Source: Methanomassiliicoccales archaeon (GTDB lineage: Archaea > Thermoplasmatota > Thermoplasmata > Methanomassiliicoccales > UBA472). From it: a stretch of DNA of 64,000 nt. The DNA is taken from assembly GCA_028682895.1 (NCBI GenBank), contig JAJRAK010000039.1:1-64000 (forward strand). Direction: 5' to 3'. The translations under genes were made by a program, and so were the position numbers. Below the pieces are notes generated by a model. That model saw nothing but the letters and a program-made list of their open reading frames with translations, was not told where the DNA came from and did no database searches. Shown piece by piece: positions 45,627 through 54,494 of the stretch (positions within the stretch are counted from its first letter, which is position 1; every line of letters begins with the position of its first letter).

Positions 45627-46276
45627 TCCAATATGTACCGCTTTATCAGGAGCAGCGTTGGCACGATGGTGATTATGAGCAGCACCGGCAGGACGATGAT
45701 GAACACCACGAACTCGTTGTAGGTGAAGTACTCCCGGATGTGCCCGCTCAGGCTGGATACCATTATCACCACCACAATCCCGAAGATACCTATGAAGACT
45801 GAAATCGATTCCATGATGCGCACGAAATACGTCTTGAGGAACTGGTCGTGGTCGGATATCGATGCATGCAGTTCGCCCATGACCTTTCCCAGTTCCTTTT
45901 GCGTGGAGTTCAGATTTCGCCTCAGCTCCTCCATGTCCGTCTTCATGTTGTCATAGGTGGAGATCAGCTTCGATTCGATCTCACGAGGTGAGATAACCTC
46001 GGCGGAACCACCGGTCTGGTCCTCGGCCTGAAGGATGCCCAACCCCGCTTGGTTTATCTGCACCCTCCTGGAGTCGGCCGCGCCGGAATTATAGAGCGTC
46101 TCTTCCACCAACCCTTCCGTCCTCAAACGGTCCAAGACACGGCATACCTCGATATTATCAAAATTTCCCGCGGAGGCGACGTTGCTGATGACATCCTTCG
46201 GGTCCATCCTGGCCGGGTAGACCTGCCTCAGGTATCTCAACAAGGCTTGGCGGATATCGCTCTCAGCCAATCTCAT
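45614..46276 (-). CDS. Membrane-anchored winged-helix protein, second of a pair
   Basis: The 220-residue protein has an N-terminal winged-helix-like domain (about 1-85: DIRQALLRYLRQVYP, VCRVLDRLRTEGLVEE as recognition region), a helical coiled-coil stretch (about 100-150: EIESKLISTYDNMKTDMEELRRNL), and two membrane helices (about 152-173 and 187-212). The DNA-binding part would be cytoplasmic, anchored by the hairpin of two helices. It is a paralogue of its upstream neighbour and overlaps it as ATGA. Target and signal are unknown. Confidence 0.72.
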   Translation of the reverse strand: MRLAESDIRQALLRYLRQVYPARMDPKDVISNVASAGNFDNIEVCRVLDRLRTEGLVEETLYNSGAADSRRVQINQAGLGILQAEDQTGGSAEVISPREIESKLISTYDNMKTDMEELRRNLNSTQKELGKVMGELHASISDHDQFLKTYFVRIMESISVFIGIFGIVVVIMVSSLSGHIREYFTYNEFVVFIIVLPVLLIITIVPTLLLIKRYILDYSS

Positions 46277-46998
46277 CGCCTCGGGTTCACCAGGATGAGC
46301 GTTCTGATGCTCAATACCATGACCACGACATAGATGATGATGATGACCGGAACGCTGATCAGTAATATCCAGTAATGCTCACTCTCAGCGTAGCTAAGGC
46401 TGAGCCCTATCGTGAGTATCAGAATGACGACGATGGCGAAGATGCTGACGAAGACACCGAAGGTCTCAATGACCCTTAGGAAATAGGTGCGTATGACCTG
46501 ATCGTGATCGGAGATGCGTTTCCTCATCTCCACCATGTCCGCCTCCAAGGTCTTCTGGTCAGTGACGATGCCCTCCCGCATATCGTTCATGTCAGAACTG
46601 ATGCGGTCATATGTCTCGACCAACCGGGTCTCGATCTCTTTTGCCGACACCACCTCCTTTTTAGCGCCCTTCTCCTCCAAGGCCTGTAGGTGATCGATGC
46701 CGTTCGAGGTGATCTTGTAGCGATAGGTGTCGGTCTTGCCGAAAGGCGCCTTGATGACCGATTCTTCCAGCAATCCACCCTCCTTCAGCTCCTTGATGCT
46801 CTGTGACACTCTATCGATGGTAACGTCTTTCAGCATCTTCTGCACCGACGAGATGAGGACGATCTCGTCCACCTTGATGGGATAAAACTCTCTGAGGCTA
46901 CGCAGGACATGCATCTGAACATCGTTTTGGTACGTGTGCTCGACCAATGTACCCCTCTCCTCTCCGTTCAGGTTTTGTGAACATTCGTTATCAAACAT
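46273..46998 (-). CDS. Membrane-anchored winged-helix protein, first of a pair
   Basis: The 241-residue paralogue has the same order: winged helix (MHVLRSLREFYPIKVDEIV, IDRVSQSIKELKEGGLLEE), coiled coil (EIETRLVETYDRISSDMNDM), SDHDQVIRTYFLRVIE shared nearly word for word with its partner, and two membrane helices. The two proteins probably form a heteromer. The TATA at 47001-47010 lies too close to ATG 46998, so TTG 46947, with GGAGAGGGG just upstream, may be the real start. Confidence 0.72.
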   Translation of the reverse strand: MFDNECSQNLNGEERGTLVEHTYQNDVQMHVLRSLREFYPIKVDEIVLISSVQKMLKDVTIDRVSQSIKELKEGGLLEESVIKAPFGKTDTYRYKITSNGIDHLQALEEKGAKKEVVSAKEIETRLVETYDRISSDMNDMREGIVTDQKTLEADMVEMRKRISDHDQVIRTYFLRVIETFGVFVSIFAIVVILILTIGLSLSYAESEHYWILLISVPVIIIIYVVVMVLSIRTLILVNPRR

Positions 46999-47000
46999 TA

Positions 47001-47010
47001 TATTAATAAT
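47001..47010 (-). promoter_or_regulatory. TATA box of the winged-helix pair
   Basis: On the minus strand attattaata ends 2 bases before the ATG of the track ORF. A start site about 25 bases downstream would fall inside the ORF, which is the reason for preferring TTG 46947. Confidence 0.4.
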
Positions 47011-47051
47011 GCTCAGAACGGCCCAAGGACCACCATTGTTCGTAGAAATTC

Positions 47052-47064
47052 AGGTTTCGAACCT
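47052..47064. promoter_or_regulatory. Palindrome upstream of the winged-helix pair, possible operator
   Basis: aggtt-tcg-aacct is a perfect 5-base-arm palindrome about 45 bases upstream of the TATA box, flanked by cgtag and ctacg segments that can also pair. A site for autoregulation by the winged-helix proteins is possible. It is not a tRNA arm. Confidence 0.3.
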
Positions 47065-47113
47065 ACGGGAAAGGGATCGATCGTGTCATAAAACGATTGA
47101 AAAGGTATATCGC

Positions 47114-47911
47114 TCAGCCAAGGCCTGATTCCACCACATTACGGTTGAAATCCTTTGAGTTAGATACGATGAACGCCTCACAATAGCGCATTTCGCTGCT
47201 GGCATTGATCGACCGATACGCGTTCAATCCACATATCTTCTCTACGTAATCTATCATCCTCATCTGGGATTGGTGTTCCCGTAGCGCTCTGACCTTGATA
47301 TCTATGCAATCGGTGATATCGATCAGGGCATTGGGGACGAATGGTGTCCAAACCTCATACTGGAAGATGGTCATCTGACCGTTGGCGCCCTTCAGAGCCT
47401 CCGAGGCTATCTTAGCAGTCGTCCAATGGTCGGGATGGTTCTCACGGGGATGAGGGACAAAAAGTACGTTGACCTTGCGTTCAGCGATCGTCTCCTTTAC
47501 CTTTTCTATAGCGGCAGGGGTACAATCCAGACATAGGTCGGACGTCTTATTGAACAGGGCATCCTTTATCCCAAGCACCCTCAGTCCCTCCCTTGCTTCC
47601 ATTTCCCTCATGGCGATCATCTCTGCCGCAGTGTGGTCAAGGTTCCCAAATCGGCCATCGGTCATGTACTCCACGGTCACCTTCGCCCCACCGATGACCA
47701 GTCGATGTATGGTCCCCCCGCATCCTAGGACCTCATCGTCCTGATGTGGGGCAAGGACCAATGCTCTAATGTCATGTTCCTCATCTATTTGGACGATATC
47801 TGGCAGATGATAGCGTCTCTCAAACTCGTCGCCTATCCTCGCCGCTACGTCATCCCACAGGCGATTGACCTGTTGGATATACTCATATTGATCGTTCCTC
47901 ACCTTTTTCAT
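47114..47911 (-). CDS. PIG-L (LmbE) family deacetylase
   Basis: The 265-residue protein has the PIG-L zinc motifs: PHQDDEVLGCGGTIH (about residue 70) and PHPRENHPDH (about 150). Such enzymes remove N-acetyl groups from GlcNAc on lipids, inositol or thiol precursors. The substrate here is unknown. The track start is a TTG too close to the TATA box (aatatataaac, 47948-47958); ATG 47911, with a leader of about 16 bases, is preferred. It is transcribed alone, toward the winged-helix pair. Confidence 0.85.
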   Translation of the reverse strand: MKKVRNDQYEYIQQVNRLWDDVAARIGDEFERRYHLPDIVQIDEEHDIRALVLAPHQDDEVLGCGGTIHRLVIGGAKVTVEYMTDGRFGNLDHTAAEMIAMREMEAREGLRVLGIKDALFNKTSDLCLDCTPAAIEKVKETIAERKVNVLFVPHPRENHPDHWTTAKIASEALKGANGQMTIFQYEVWTPFVPNALIDITDCIDIKVRALREHQSQMRMIDYVEKICGLNAYRSINASSEMRYCEAFIVSNSKDFNRNVVESGLG

Positions 47912-48328
47912 AGGCCCGATGTCCGAGCGAATCAACAGGATTGTTAGTTTATATATTTTATCCTTTTAAGGATAAATCAATGACATTTGTACAAAATTTC
48001 GATTGTGAAGACCTAAATGGGATAGGCGTTCATCGACGGTATTATCATTTCAAATGGATTGCTAGATTCATCGAGCGACATCGATCATCAGGACGATTAT
48101 TTTAATGGGTCCTCAATTTCCGTACGTACGTCTACCTTTTTTTCTTAATTTAATTAGGTTCACTTCGATGTTAATATATATTGATACAATTTAATTAACA
48201 ATCATCAAGGTAGAAAAGGACGGCGGTCGCCAACTTGACAGGAATCGCGAAAATGGAACGAACGCCGATCGATATAGGGTTGGTAAGTGATCCATCCACA
48301 TTATAGACAGATCATCGACGGATAATAA
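47912..48328. other. AT-rich divergent promoter region
   Basis: About 415 bases without a convincing gene. On the left, the minus-strand TATA at 47948-47958 serves the deacetylase. On the right, cattatag near 48298-48305 lies about 25-30 bases ahead of the corrinoid gene's ATG. A further ttaatatatattg near 48170 may be another promoter or simple AT-rich filler. A 17-codon ORF at 48254 is not credible. Confidence 0.5.
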
Positions 48329-48982
48329 ATGAGCGAAGAACTCATCAGCAGATTGCAACAGGCGATCATCAGCATGGACAGCGATATCGCTGTAGAGTTG
48401 GCCAAGGAGATCGTTCAAAGCGGCGTTCGTCCGTCCTTGGTCGTCGAAGGCTGCCTGGTAAAGGCCATGAAGATGGTCGCGGACAGCTACGACCGTAAGG
48501 AGATATTTCTGCCTCAGGTGTTAGCATCGGTGAACGCGTACTATGCAGCATTCGATGTTCTCCGTCCCTGGCTGCCGAGGATCGATGCCAGGGCAGGTCG
48601 GTCGGTCCTCATCGGTGTGGTCGAAGGCGACATACACGACATCGGCAAGAACCTGGTACGGGTGATGATGGAAGCATACGGCTACGAATGCTACGATCTG
48701 GGTCGGGACGTGCCCACGGAGGTGTTCCTGGAGAACATATCAAAGCATGACCCGCCGTTCATCGCCCTCTCCACGCTCATGACCCCCACGATGAGGGGGA
48801 TGAAGGATATCGTCGACGGGATGGTGGACGCCGACATACGCAAAGGCAAGCTGGTGATCATCGGCGGAGGGCCGGTGGATAAAGCGTTCGCCGAGAGGAT
48901 AGGTGCCGATCATTATGGTCCCAATATCAAGGACGCTATAGTCTGGATGAAGGATATGAGGGAAAAGGAGGCCGGCCGATGA
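48329..48982 (+). CDS. Corrinoid-binding methyltransferase subunit (MtaC/MtbC/MttC-like)
   Basis: The 217-residue protein has the N-terminal helical cap (about 1-85, B12-binding 2 type) and the Rossmann-like cobalamin domain. The lower-ligand motif is GDIHDIGKN, with His103, followed by ALSTLMTPTM and VIIGGGPV. It carries the methyl-cobalt intermediate between a substrate methyltransferase and an acceptor. It overlaps the next gene by 4 bases, so the two form one unit. No MtmB/MtbB/MttB/MtaB gene is near to tell the substrate. Confidence 0.92.
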   Translation: MSEELISRLQQAIISMDSDIAVELAKEIVQSGVRPSLVVEGCLVKAMKMVADSYDRKEIFLPQVLASVNAYYAAFDVLRPWLPRIDARAGRSVLIGVVEGDIHDIGKNLVRVMMEAYGYECYDLGRDVPTEVFLENISKHDPPFIALSTLMTPTMRGMKDIVDGMVDADIRKGKLVIIGGGPVDKAFAERIGADHYGPNIKDAIVWMKDMREKEAGR

Positions 48983-50040
48983 GGTGCATGACATCTATGC
49001 AGAGGTTCGAGGCGACCATCAAGGGGGAGGCTCCTGACCGTCTGCCATCGATACTGTACTTCCAGTCGGCGGCGCAGCATTCCGCCATGCGCGACGATGT
49101 CACCTGGCAGGAGCTTCTGAACAGTCCGAGCAAGCTCAGCCGGAACGTGTTGCAGCAGAACACCCGTTACGGGGCTGACAACCTCTTTCTACCGTTGGAC
49201 TTCAGGGTCACGGGTGAGGCGTTCGGCAGCACATGCGAGTACGCGTTGAAGTGTGGCTTCGGCATGAGGATGCCAGTGGTCAAGCACAGGGTCCTCGGCT
49301 CCAAGGATCGCATAGATGATCTGGCAGTCCCGGACCCGAGCACCGGTCGCGGCGGTGTGGTGATCGAAGCGATACATATGCTGAGCAAAAGGTGCGGGGG
49401 GACCGTTCCAATAATCGGCTTCCTGAACTCCCCGGCCGATGCGGCGACGGATATCCTTGAAGGGGACTATTCGTCGGTGCTGCCACTGATGGTAACGGAC
49501 AAGGCCGCCGTGCACAAGCTGTTTAGCATGATCACGGAATACAACATCGAGTTCGGCAAGGCCATGCTCGATGCGGGCGCGTCCGCCCTGGCCACGGTGA
49601 GCGGAGGGTTCAACGACATTACGCTCAGTCCTGAGCAGTATCATGAGTTCATCGCTCCCTATCACGCCCGCATCGTCAAACGCACGAACGCCCCCTACTG
49701 CTACCATCAATGCCAGGATGCCACACCGTTCCTGGATGACATGGTGGACACCGGCTGCGGCGCCATATCGTTCAGCGAGAAGGTGGACCTGGCGGCGGTG
49801 AAGCGCAGATACGGTCCAAAGGTCATCCTGGCCAGCGGCCCGGGCGTCTCCACCGAGAGCAGCATCATGTGCAGCGGTACGCCAATGGATGTGCAGGAGG
49901 CGGCGTTCCAGGCCATCTCCGTTGCCGGGGACGACGGCCGCTTCTGGCTAAGCGCCGGATGCGAGGTCCACCATACTGTTCCGGAGAGGAACATATTGGC
50001 GCTGACATCATCCCCGACCATTTATGCCACGTTAAAGTGA
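48979..50040 (+). CDS. UroD-fold methyltransferase paired with the corrinoid protein
   Basis: The 353-residue protein has the zinc ligand pattern of MtaA/MtbA, with H243 and C245 in YHQCQDAT and C328 in SAGCEVHH. It is clearly distinct from the 43784 protein. Being coupled to the corrinoid gene by ATGA, it is the probable partner that demethylates, or methylates, that protein. It may be a CoM methyltransferase or act on another acceptor. Confidence 0.83.
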   Translation: MRCMTSMQRFEATIKGEAPDRLPSILYFQSAAQHSAMRDDVTWQELLNSPSKLSRNVLQQNTRYGADNLFLPLDFRVTGEAFGSTCEYALKCGFGMRMPVVKHRVLGSKDRIDDLAVPDPSTGRGGVVIEAIHMLSKRCGGTVPIIGFLNSPADAATDILEGDYSSVLPLMVTDKAAVHKLFSMITEYNIEFGKAMLDAGASALATVSGGFNDITLSPEQYHEFIAPYHARIVKRTNAPYCYHQCQDATPFLDDMVDTGCGAISFSEKVDLAAVKRRYGPKVILASGPGVSTESSIMCSGTPMDVQEAAFQAISVAGDDGRFWLSAGCEVHHTVPERNILALTSSPTIYATLK

Positions 50041-50093
50041 AAAGGATGAACGGCAAAGGTATAAACTGATTCGGCCATCCCAAGGAAGGCATC

Positions 50094-50101
50094 GGAGGTG
50101 A
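50094..50101 (+). promoter_or_regulatory. Ribosome binding site fixing a TTG start
   Basis: ggaggtga, an almost perfect Shine-Dalgarno sequence, ends 6 bases before TTG 50108 of the histidine kinase. There is no ATG nearby in frame, so this decides the start. Confidence 0.7.
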
Positions 50102-50107
50102 GATCGA

Positions 50108-53095
50108 TTGAACGTTTCTAAGCTCAGGGTATTGGCGGTAGATGATGAACCGGAGCTTTGTGCCATCTCTAAGGAGATATTGGAATCGTTCTATGGTATG
50201 AACGTGAAGGTGGCGTCCTCCGTCAAAGAGGCGCTGAAGGTGCTCCAGGAGGAGAAGTTCGATGCCATCATCTCCGACTATCAGATGCCCGGTGCCAGCG
50301 GGATCGAGTTCGTACGGGAGCTGCGTTCCTCCGGGGACCGCACCCCCTTCATCCTTTTTACCGGCAGAGGCCGGGAAGAGGTCGTCATATCCGCCGTGGA
50401 CAATGGCGCGGACGGATACGTGCAGAAGGGCACGGACATCAAGGCCGCGTTCACCGACCTGGCCCAGAAGATACGCAACACCGTCATCCGGGTCAGAGCG
50501 GAGATGGCGCTCGAGGAGAGCGAGGCCCGCTATCGGTCCATGATAGACGGCTCGCCCCTGGGGATGTTCCTCACCGATGAGAAAGGCTATTGCATATACA
50601 GCAACCCGAGATGGCAGGAGATGACCGTCCTGGACAAGGACGGCGCCCTGGGCTTTGAATGGATGCGGGGCATACACGAGGATGACCGCGATGCGCTCAA
50701 GACCAGATGGGACGAGGCCGTCGGGAACAGCACGAGCATCACATACGAGTTCCGCTACTGGAGGGGCCGTCAGGTCCGATGGATATGGGGGCACCTAGCC
50801 CCGGTACAGGATGCCCTATGTCATACCACTGGATTCCTGAGCACGAACCTCGACATCAGCGACCGCAGGAAGGCCGAAAGGGCGCTCGTAGAGAAGGACA
50901 GGGTGATGTCAAAGGCCTCCTCCTTGGTGAAGATCGGTTACTGGATATGGAGCGGCGAGGGGGACCTGTACTATTCTGAAGGGCTGAACAACATCCTCGG
51001 GATCCCCGAGGGGAGCCAGCTTCAGCACGACCGGCTGTTCGCAGCCATCTATCCTGAGGACCAGCCAAAGTTCATCCAGACGATGGACACTGCCATGAAG
51101 AACCGGGGCGAGTCCGAGGTGGAGCACCGGATGGTGCGCAGCGACGGTTCTATCATCACCGTCCGAACCATGTTGGACGTGACCTCGTCAGGCACAGGCC
51201 GGCCGCTGTTCATCCTTGGCATGGTCAAGGACATAACGGAAGAGAAGAAACAAGGGCAGAAGGTCCAGGAGAAGGAGGACCTCTACCGCATCGTCTTCGA
51301 CACAGTGGCGGAAGGCCTCGTGGTGAGGGACTCCCAGGGCAAGCTGATCCTCTGCAACGCCGGGGCGGCCAAGCAGTTCGACGTGGAATCAGGGGAGAAG
51401 TTGGTGCAAAGGGGGATCGATGAGACGCATCTCGTCATGGCGGATGGAAGCCCGCTAAGGCACGAGGACCTGCCGACCTCCCTCACCTTCCGCACCGGTT
51501 CGCCCATCAGCGACGAGGTCCGCGGTATCAAGAAGAAGGACGGGAGCGTGATGTGGGTCAAGACCAATTCCGCGCCCTTCTTCAAGGACGGGGTGGTGCA
51601 GGCGGCGATAGTCTGCCTCACCGATATAACACAGATCATCGAGGCCGAGAAAAGGATACGCGAGAGCGAGGCCAAGTTCCGGTTGATCGCCGACAACATG
51701 ACCGATTACATCACGGTCCTGGACACTAACTTCCGCATCACTTACGCAAGCCCTTCGGTGCACCAGCTCCTGGGTTACACCAGTGAGGAATATGTAAAAT
51801 GTTCCCTGTCCGTTCTGTTCACTCCAGATGCTCTCCAGCAGATAAATGACCGGGTGGCAAAAAAGCTCGAAAGGGAGATGAGGGGAGAGGGCCGGCCAGA
51901 CCTTCCCGTCTATTTGGAGCTGGAGATGGTCCGCAAGGACGGCTCTCATAGATGGGTCGGGAATACCATACGTTTCATCCGTGACGATGGTGGCAAGTGG
52001 GCTGGCTTTATCGTCGCTTCCAGGGACGTCACCGAGAGACATAGGATGGACGAGGAGCTCAGGAGGAGCGACAAGCACTTCGCCATAGCGCAGTCGCTGG
52101 CAAAACTGGGTAGCTGGAAGTACGATATCGCCTCCGATACGGCCACCTGGACACCGGAGACGTTCCGCATATTCGGCCGTGACCCAAGCCTAGGCGCCCC
52201 GAACCTGAACAGCCTGTACGATTATTTCGAAAAGGACGACCTCCCCAAGTTCAGGGAGGTGACGAGACTGGCGCTGGATGAAGGAGTGCCGTACGACATC
52301 CGCGTCCGCATCGTCCTGGAGAACGGTGTCAGAAAGACCATACGCATGATCAGCGACGTCAAGACGAAGGACGGCGTCCCGATCGAAGTGTGGGGGGCAT
52401 TGCAGGACGTCACCGAGCAAGTGGCCGGAGAGCACGTGCTAGAGGAGGCGAACCGCAAGATAGGTCTGATGACCGGCATCACCAGGCACGACATCAAGAA
52501 CCAGCTGCAGGTGCTCTCAGGTTGGTTGGACCTGATGAAGTTGGACGATCAGAAGAACCAAACGCTGCTGGAGAAGGCGTTCAAGGCCCTGACCAACATG
52601 CGGGCCCTTATCGATTTCACCGCCGAATATGAGTCACTGGGAACGAAGGCGCCTCACTTCATAGACGTGGGGAAGGAGGTGTCCAGAATAGCCAAGGAGA
52701 CTCCGATGGATTCCCTTGCCATCATCAACGAACTGCATGGGGAGGAGATACTGGCCGACCCGCTCCTGGTAAAAGTGCTCTACAATATGGTGGAGAACGC
52801 CAAACGGCACGGTGGGAAGGCAACATATGTCCGGTTCCGTTCCGAACTGGACGGTGAGATGCTGAGGCTGATCTGCGAGGACGACGGTGCCGGGATCAAG
52901 GACAGCAGGAAGGAGGCGATATTCGACCACACAGGCTTCAAAGGGCATGGGTATGGCCTCTTCTTCACCCGCACCATGCTGGCCATCACCGGTCTCTCCA
53001 TATGGGAGGAAGGCCGCTTCGGTGAAGGGGCCCGATTCGTGATATCCGTGCCGAGGGACCGCTGGCGGCGGACAAATGACCAAGGGAACGGATGA
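50108..53095 (+). CDS. Hybrid sensor histidine kinase: receiver, five PAS domains, kinase core
   Basis: The 995-residue soluble protein starts with a receiver domain (VLAVDDEPELC, D57 in IISDYQMPG, then the FTGRG and VQKGTD regions). Five PAS units follow at about 140-255, 260-375, 385-505, 515-640 and 645-770. The kinase core has the H-box GITRHDIKNQLQVLSG (His794), the N-box LYNMVENAKRHGG, and EDDGAGI with a GHGYGLF G-box. Membrane helices are absent, so it senses cytoplasmic signals, possibly redox or a cofactor. No response-regulator gene follows; the output is unknown. Start TTG with a strong ribosome binding site. Confidence 0.92.
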   Translation: MNVSKLRVLAVDDEPELCAISKEILESFYGMNVKVASSVKEALKVLQEEKFDAIISDYQMPGASGIEFVRELRSSGDRTPFILFTGRGREEVVISAVDNGADGYVQKGTDIKAAFTDLAQKIRNTVIRVRAEMALEESEARYRSMIDGSPLGMFLTDEKGYCIYSNPRWQEMTVLDKDGALGFEWMRGIHEDDRDALKTRWDEAVGNSTSITYEFRYWRGRQVRWIWGHLAPVQDALCHTTGFLSTNLDISDRRKAERALVEKDRVMSKASSLVKIGYWIWSGEGDLYYSEGLNNILGIPEGSQLQHDRLFAAIYPEDQPKFIQTMDTAMKNRGESEVEHRMVRSDGSIITVRTMLDVTSSGTGRPLFILGMVKDITEEKKQGQKVQEKEDLYRIVFDTVAEGLVVRDSQGKLILCNAGAAKQFDVESGEKLVQRGIDETHLVMADGSPLRHEDLPTSLTFRTGSPISDEVRGIKKKDGSVMWVKTNSAPFFKDGVVQAAIVCLTDITQIIEAEKRIRESEAKFRLIADNMTDYITVLDTNFRITYASPSVHQLLGYTSEEYVKCSLSVLFTPDALQQINDRVAKKLEREMRGEGRPDLPVYLELEMVRKDGSHRWVGNTIRFIRDDGGKWAGFIVASRDVTERHRMDEELRRSDKHFAIAQSLAKLGSWKYDIASDTATWTPETFRIFGRDPSLGAPNLNSLYDYFEKDDLPKFREVTRLALDEGVPYDIRVRIVLENGVRKTIRMISDVKTKDGVPIEVWGALQDVTEQVAGEHVLEEANRKIGLMTGITRHDIKNQLQVLSGWLDLMKLDDQKNQTLLEKAFKALTNMRALIDFTAEYESLGTKAPHFIDVGKEVSRIAKETPMDSLAIINELHGEEILADPLLVKVLYNMVENAKRHGGKATYVRFRSELDGEMLRLICEDDGAGIKDSRKEAIFDHTGFKGHGYGLFFTRTMLAITGLSIWEEGRFGEGARFVISVPRDRWRRTNDQGNG

Positions 53096-53297
53096 TTACG
53101 AAACACTTTAGTATGAAACCCTTCATTTTTGCTTTCATTATTACGGAAATCATATGGCTGAGGTGAGGTAAGTGTCGACAAGGAGACTTCCCTCCTGTTC
53201 TCTTGTCGGAAAGTGTCCGTCTCGGCCAAATATGAAAAACCCAATGCCGGAAGGCGTTCGACGGTGAACCGTATCCATAAGAACTAACAAATGAGTA

Positions 53298-54488
53298 ATG
53301 AGGCTGACAGAGATGAACCGGTCGGAGATACTTGCCAAGTTCGATAAGTGCCCCTTGATAGCCTGCGATACCACGCTCAGAGACGGTGAGCAGGCCGCCG
53401 GCATTGTGTTCGCCAACCTGGAGAAGCTGAGGATAGCCAAGCTCCTTGACGAGATAGGTGTGCAGCAGATCGAGGCGGGCATTCCGGCCATGGGAGGGGA
53501 CGAGAAGATGGCGGTCAAGAAGATCGCCTCGCTCGGACTGGACGCCTCGGTGCTGGGATGGAACCGGGCCAACATCGAGGACGTAGCGCAATCGATAGAT
53601 TGCGACGTGGACTCTGTCGCCATCTCAATGTCATCTTCCGATATCCACATCAAGAACAAGCTGATGAAGACCAGGGAATGGGTGCTGGAGAAGGTCGTCG
53701 AGAGCGTGGAGTACGCCAAGGACCACGGCCTGTACATCTCCTGCAACGCCGAGGACGCCTCTCGGGCGGACCCCGCGTTCCTCATCGAGTTCGGTCGGGC
53801 GGCCAAGGACGCTGGTGCGAACCGCCTCAGATATTGCGATACCATAGGGTTGTTGGAGCCTCGCCGCGCTTACGATGAGATCAAGGCGCTCAGGGAGGCG
53901 GTCGACATCGATATAGAGATGCACACCCACAACGACTTCGGCATGGCAACGGCCAACGCCGTCGCCGGCATCCAGGCGGGTGCGAAGTTCGTCAGTACCA
54001 CGGTCATGGGCATAGGTGAGCGTACCGGGAACACCCCGCTGGAGGAGATCGTCATGTGCTCCAAGCACCTGCTGCACATGAACGTGGACATCCGCACCGA
54101 CCGCTTCCGTGAGATCGTGGAGTACGTAGCGAAGGCCGCCGGGCGCGAGATACCTGGATGGAAGCCCATCGTCGGTACCAACTGTTTCGCCCACGAGGCC
54201 GGCATCCACACCGACGGTGTGATCAAGTACCTGAGCAACTACGAGCCGTACACCCCTGAAGAGGTCGGACTGACGAGGAAGATCGTCATCGGCAAGCACT
54301 CCGGGCGGCACACCATAAAGCAGATACTGTCCCAGAAGGGCATCGATATCGACGACGAGCTGGCGCAGAAGATACTGGACCAGGTGCGGGCGAACTCGAT
54401 AGCTCTGAAGAGGTCGCTCTCCGAGAACGAGCTCATCTACATCTACCAGGACTTCATGGTCGGCGACAACCAGGTCATGCGCCACTGA
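53298..54488 (+). CDS. Homocitrate synthase family protein (NifV/AksA-like)
   Basis: A DRE-TIM metallolyase of 396 residues, with CDTTLRDGEQAAGI (R, D, E of the metal site) near 25, IEAGIPAMG, HTHNDFGMATANAVAGI near 212 and GERTGNTPLEE. The GIPAMGGDE motif and length are NifV-like. In a methanogen, the likely role is the acetyl-CoA plus 2-oxoglutarate condensation for coenzyme B (AksA); 2-isopropylmalate or citramalate synthase is less likely. It stands alone. ATG 53313 is another possible start. Confidence 0.85.
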   Translation: MRLTEMNRSEILAKFDKCPLIACDTTLRDGEQAAGIVFANLEKLRIAKLLDEIGVQQIEAGIPAMGGDEKMAVKKIASLGLDASVLGWNRANIEDVAQSIDCDVDSVAISMSSSDIHIKNKLMKTREWVLEKVVESVEYAKDHGLYISCNAEDASRADPAFLIEFGRAAKDAGANRLRYCDTIGLLEPRRAYDEIKALREAVDIDIEMHTHNDFGMATANAVAGIQAGAKFVSTTVMGIGERTGNTPLEEIVMCSKHLLHMNVDIRTDRFREIVEYVAKAAGREIPGWKPIVGTNCFAHEAGIHTDGVIKYLSNYEPYTPEEVGLTRKIVIGKHSGRHTIKQILSQKGIDIDDELAQKILDQVRANSIALKRSLSENELIYIYQDFMVGDNQVMRH

Positions 54489-54494
54489 TCTGGG

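Noticed and set aside
47041-47070. tRNA-like TTCGAA stem
   Set aside because: The aggtttcgaacct segment resembles a T-arm, but no acceptor, D or anticodon stem is found around it.
49865-50794. 309-codon minus-strand ORF spanning the start of the histidine kinase
   Set aside because: Overlaps two well-supported plus-strand genes and has no recognisable domain.
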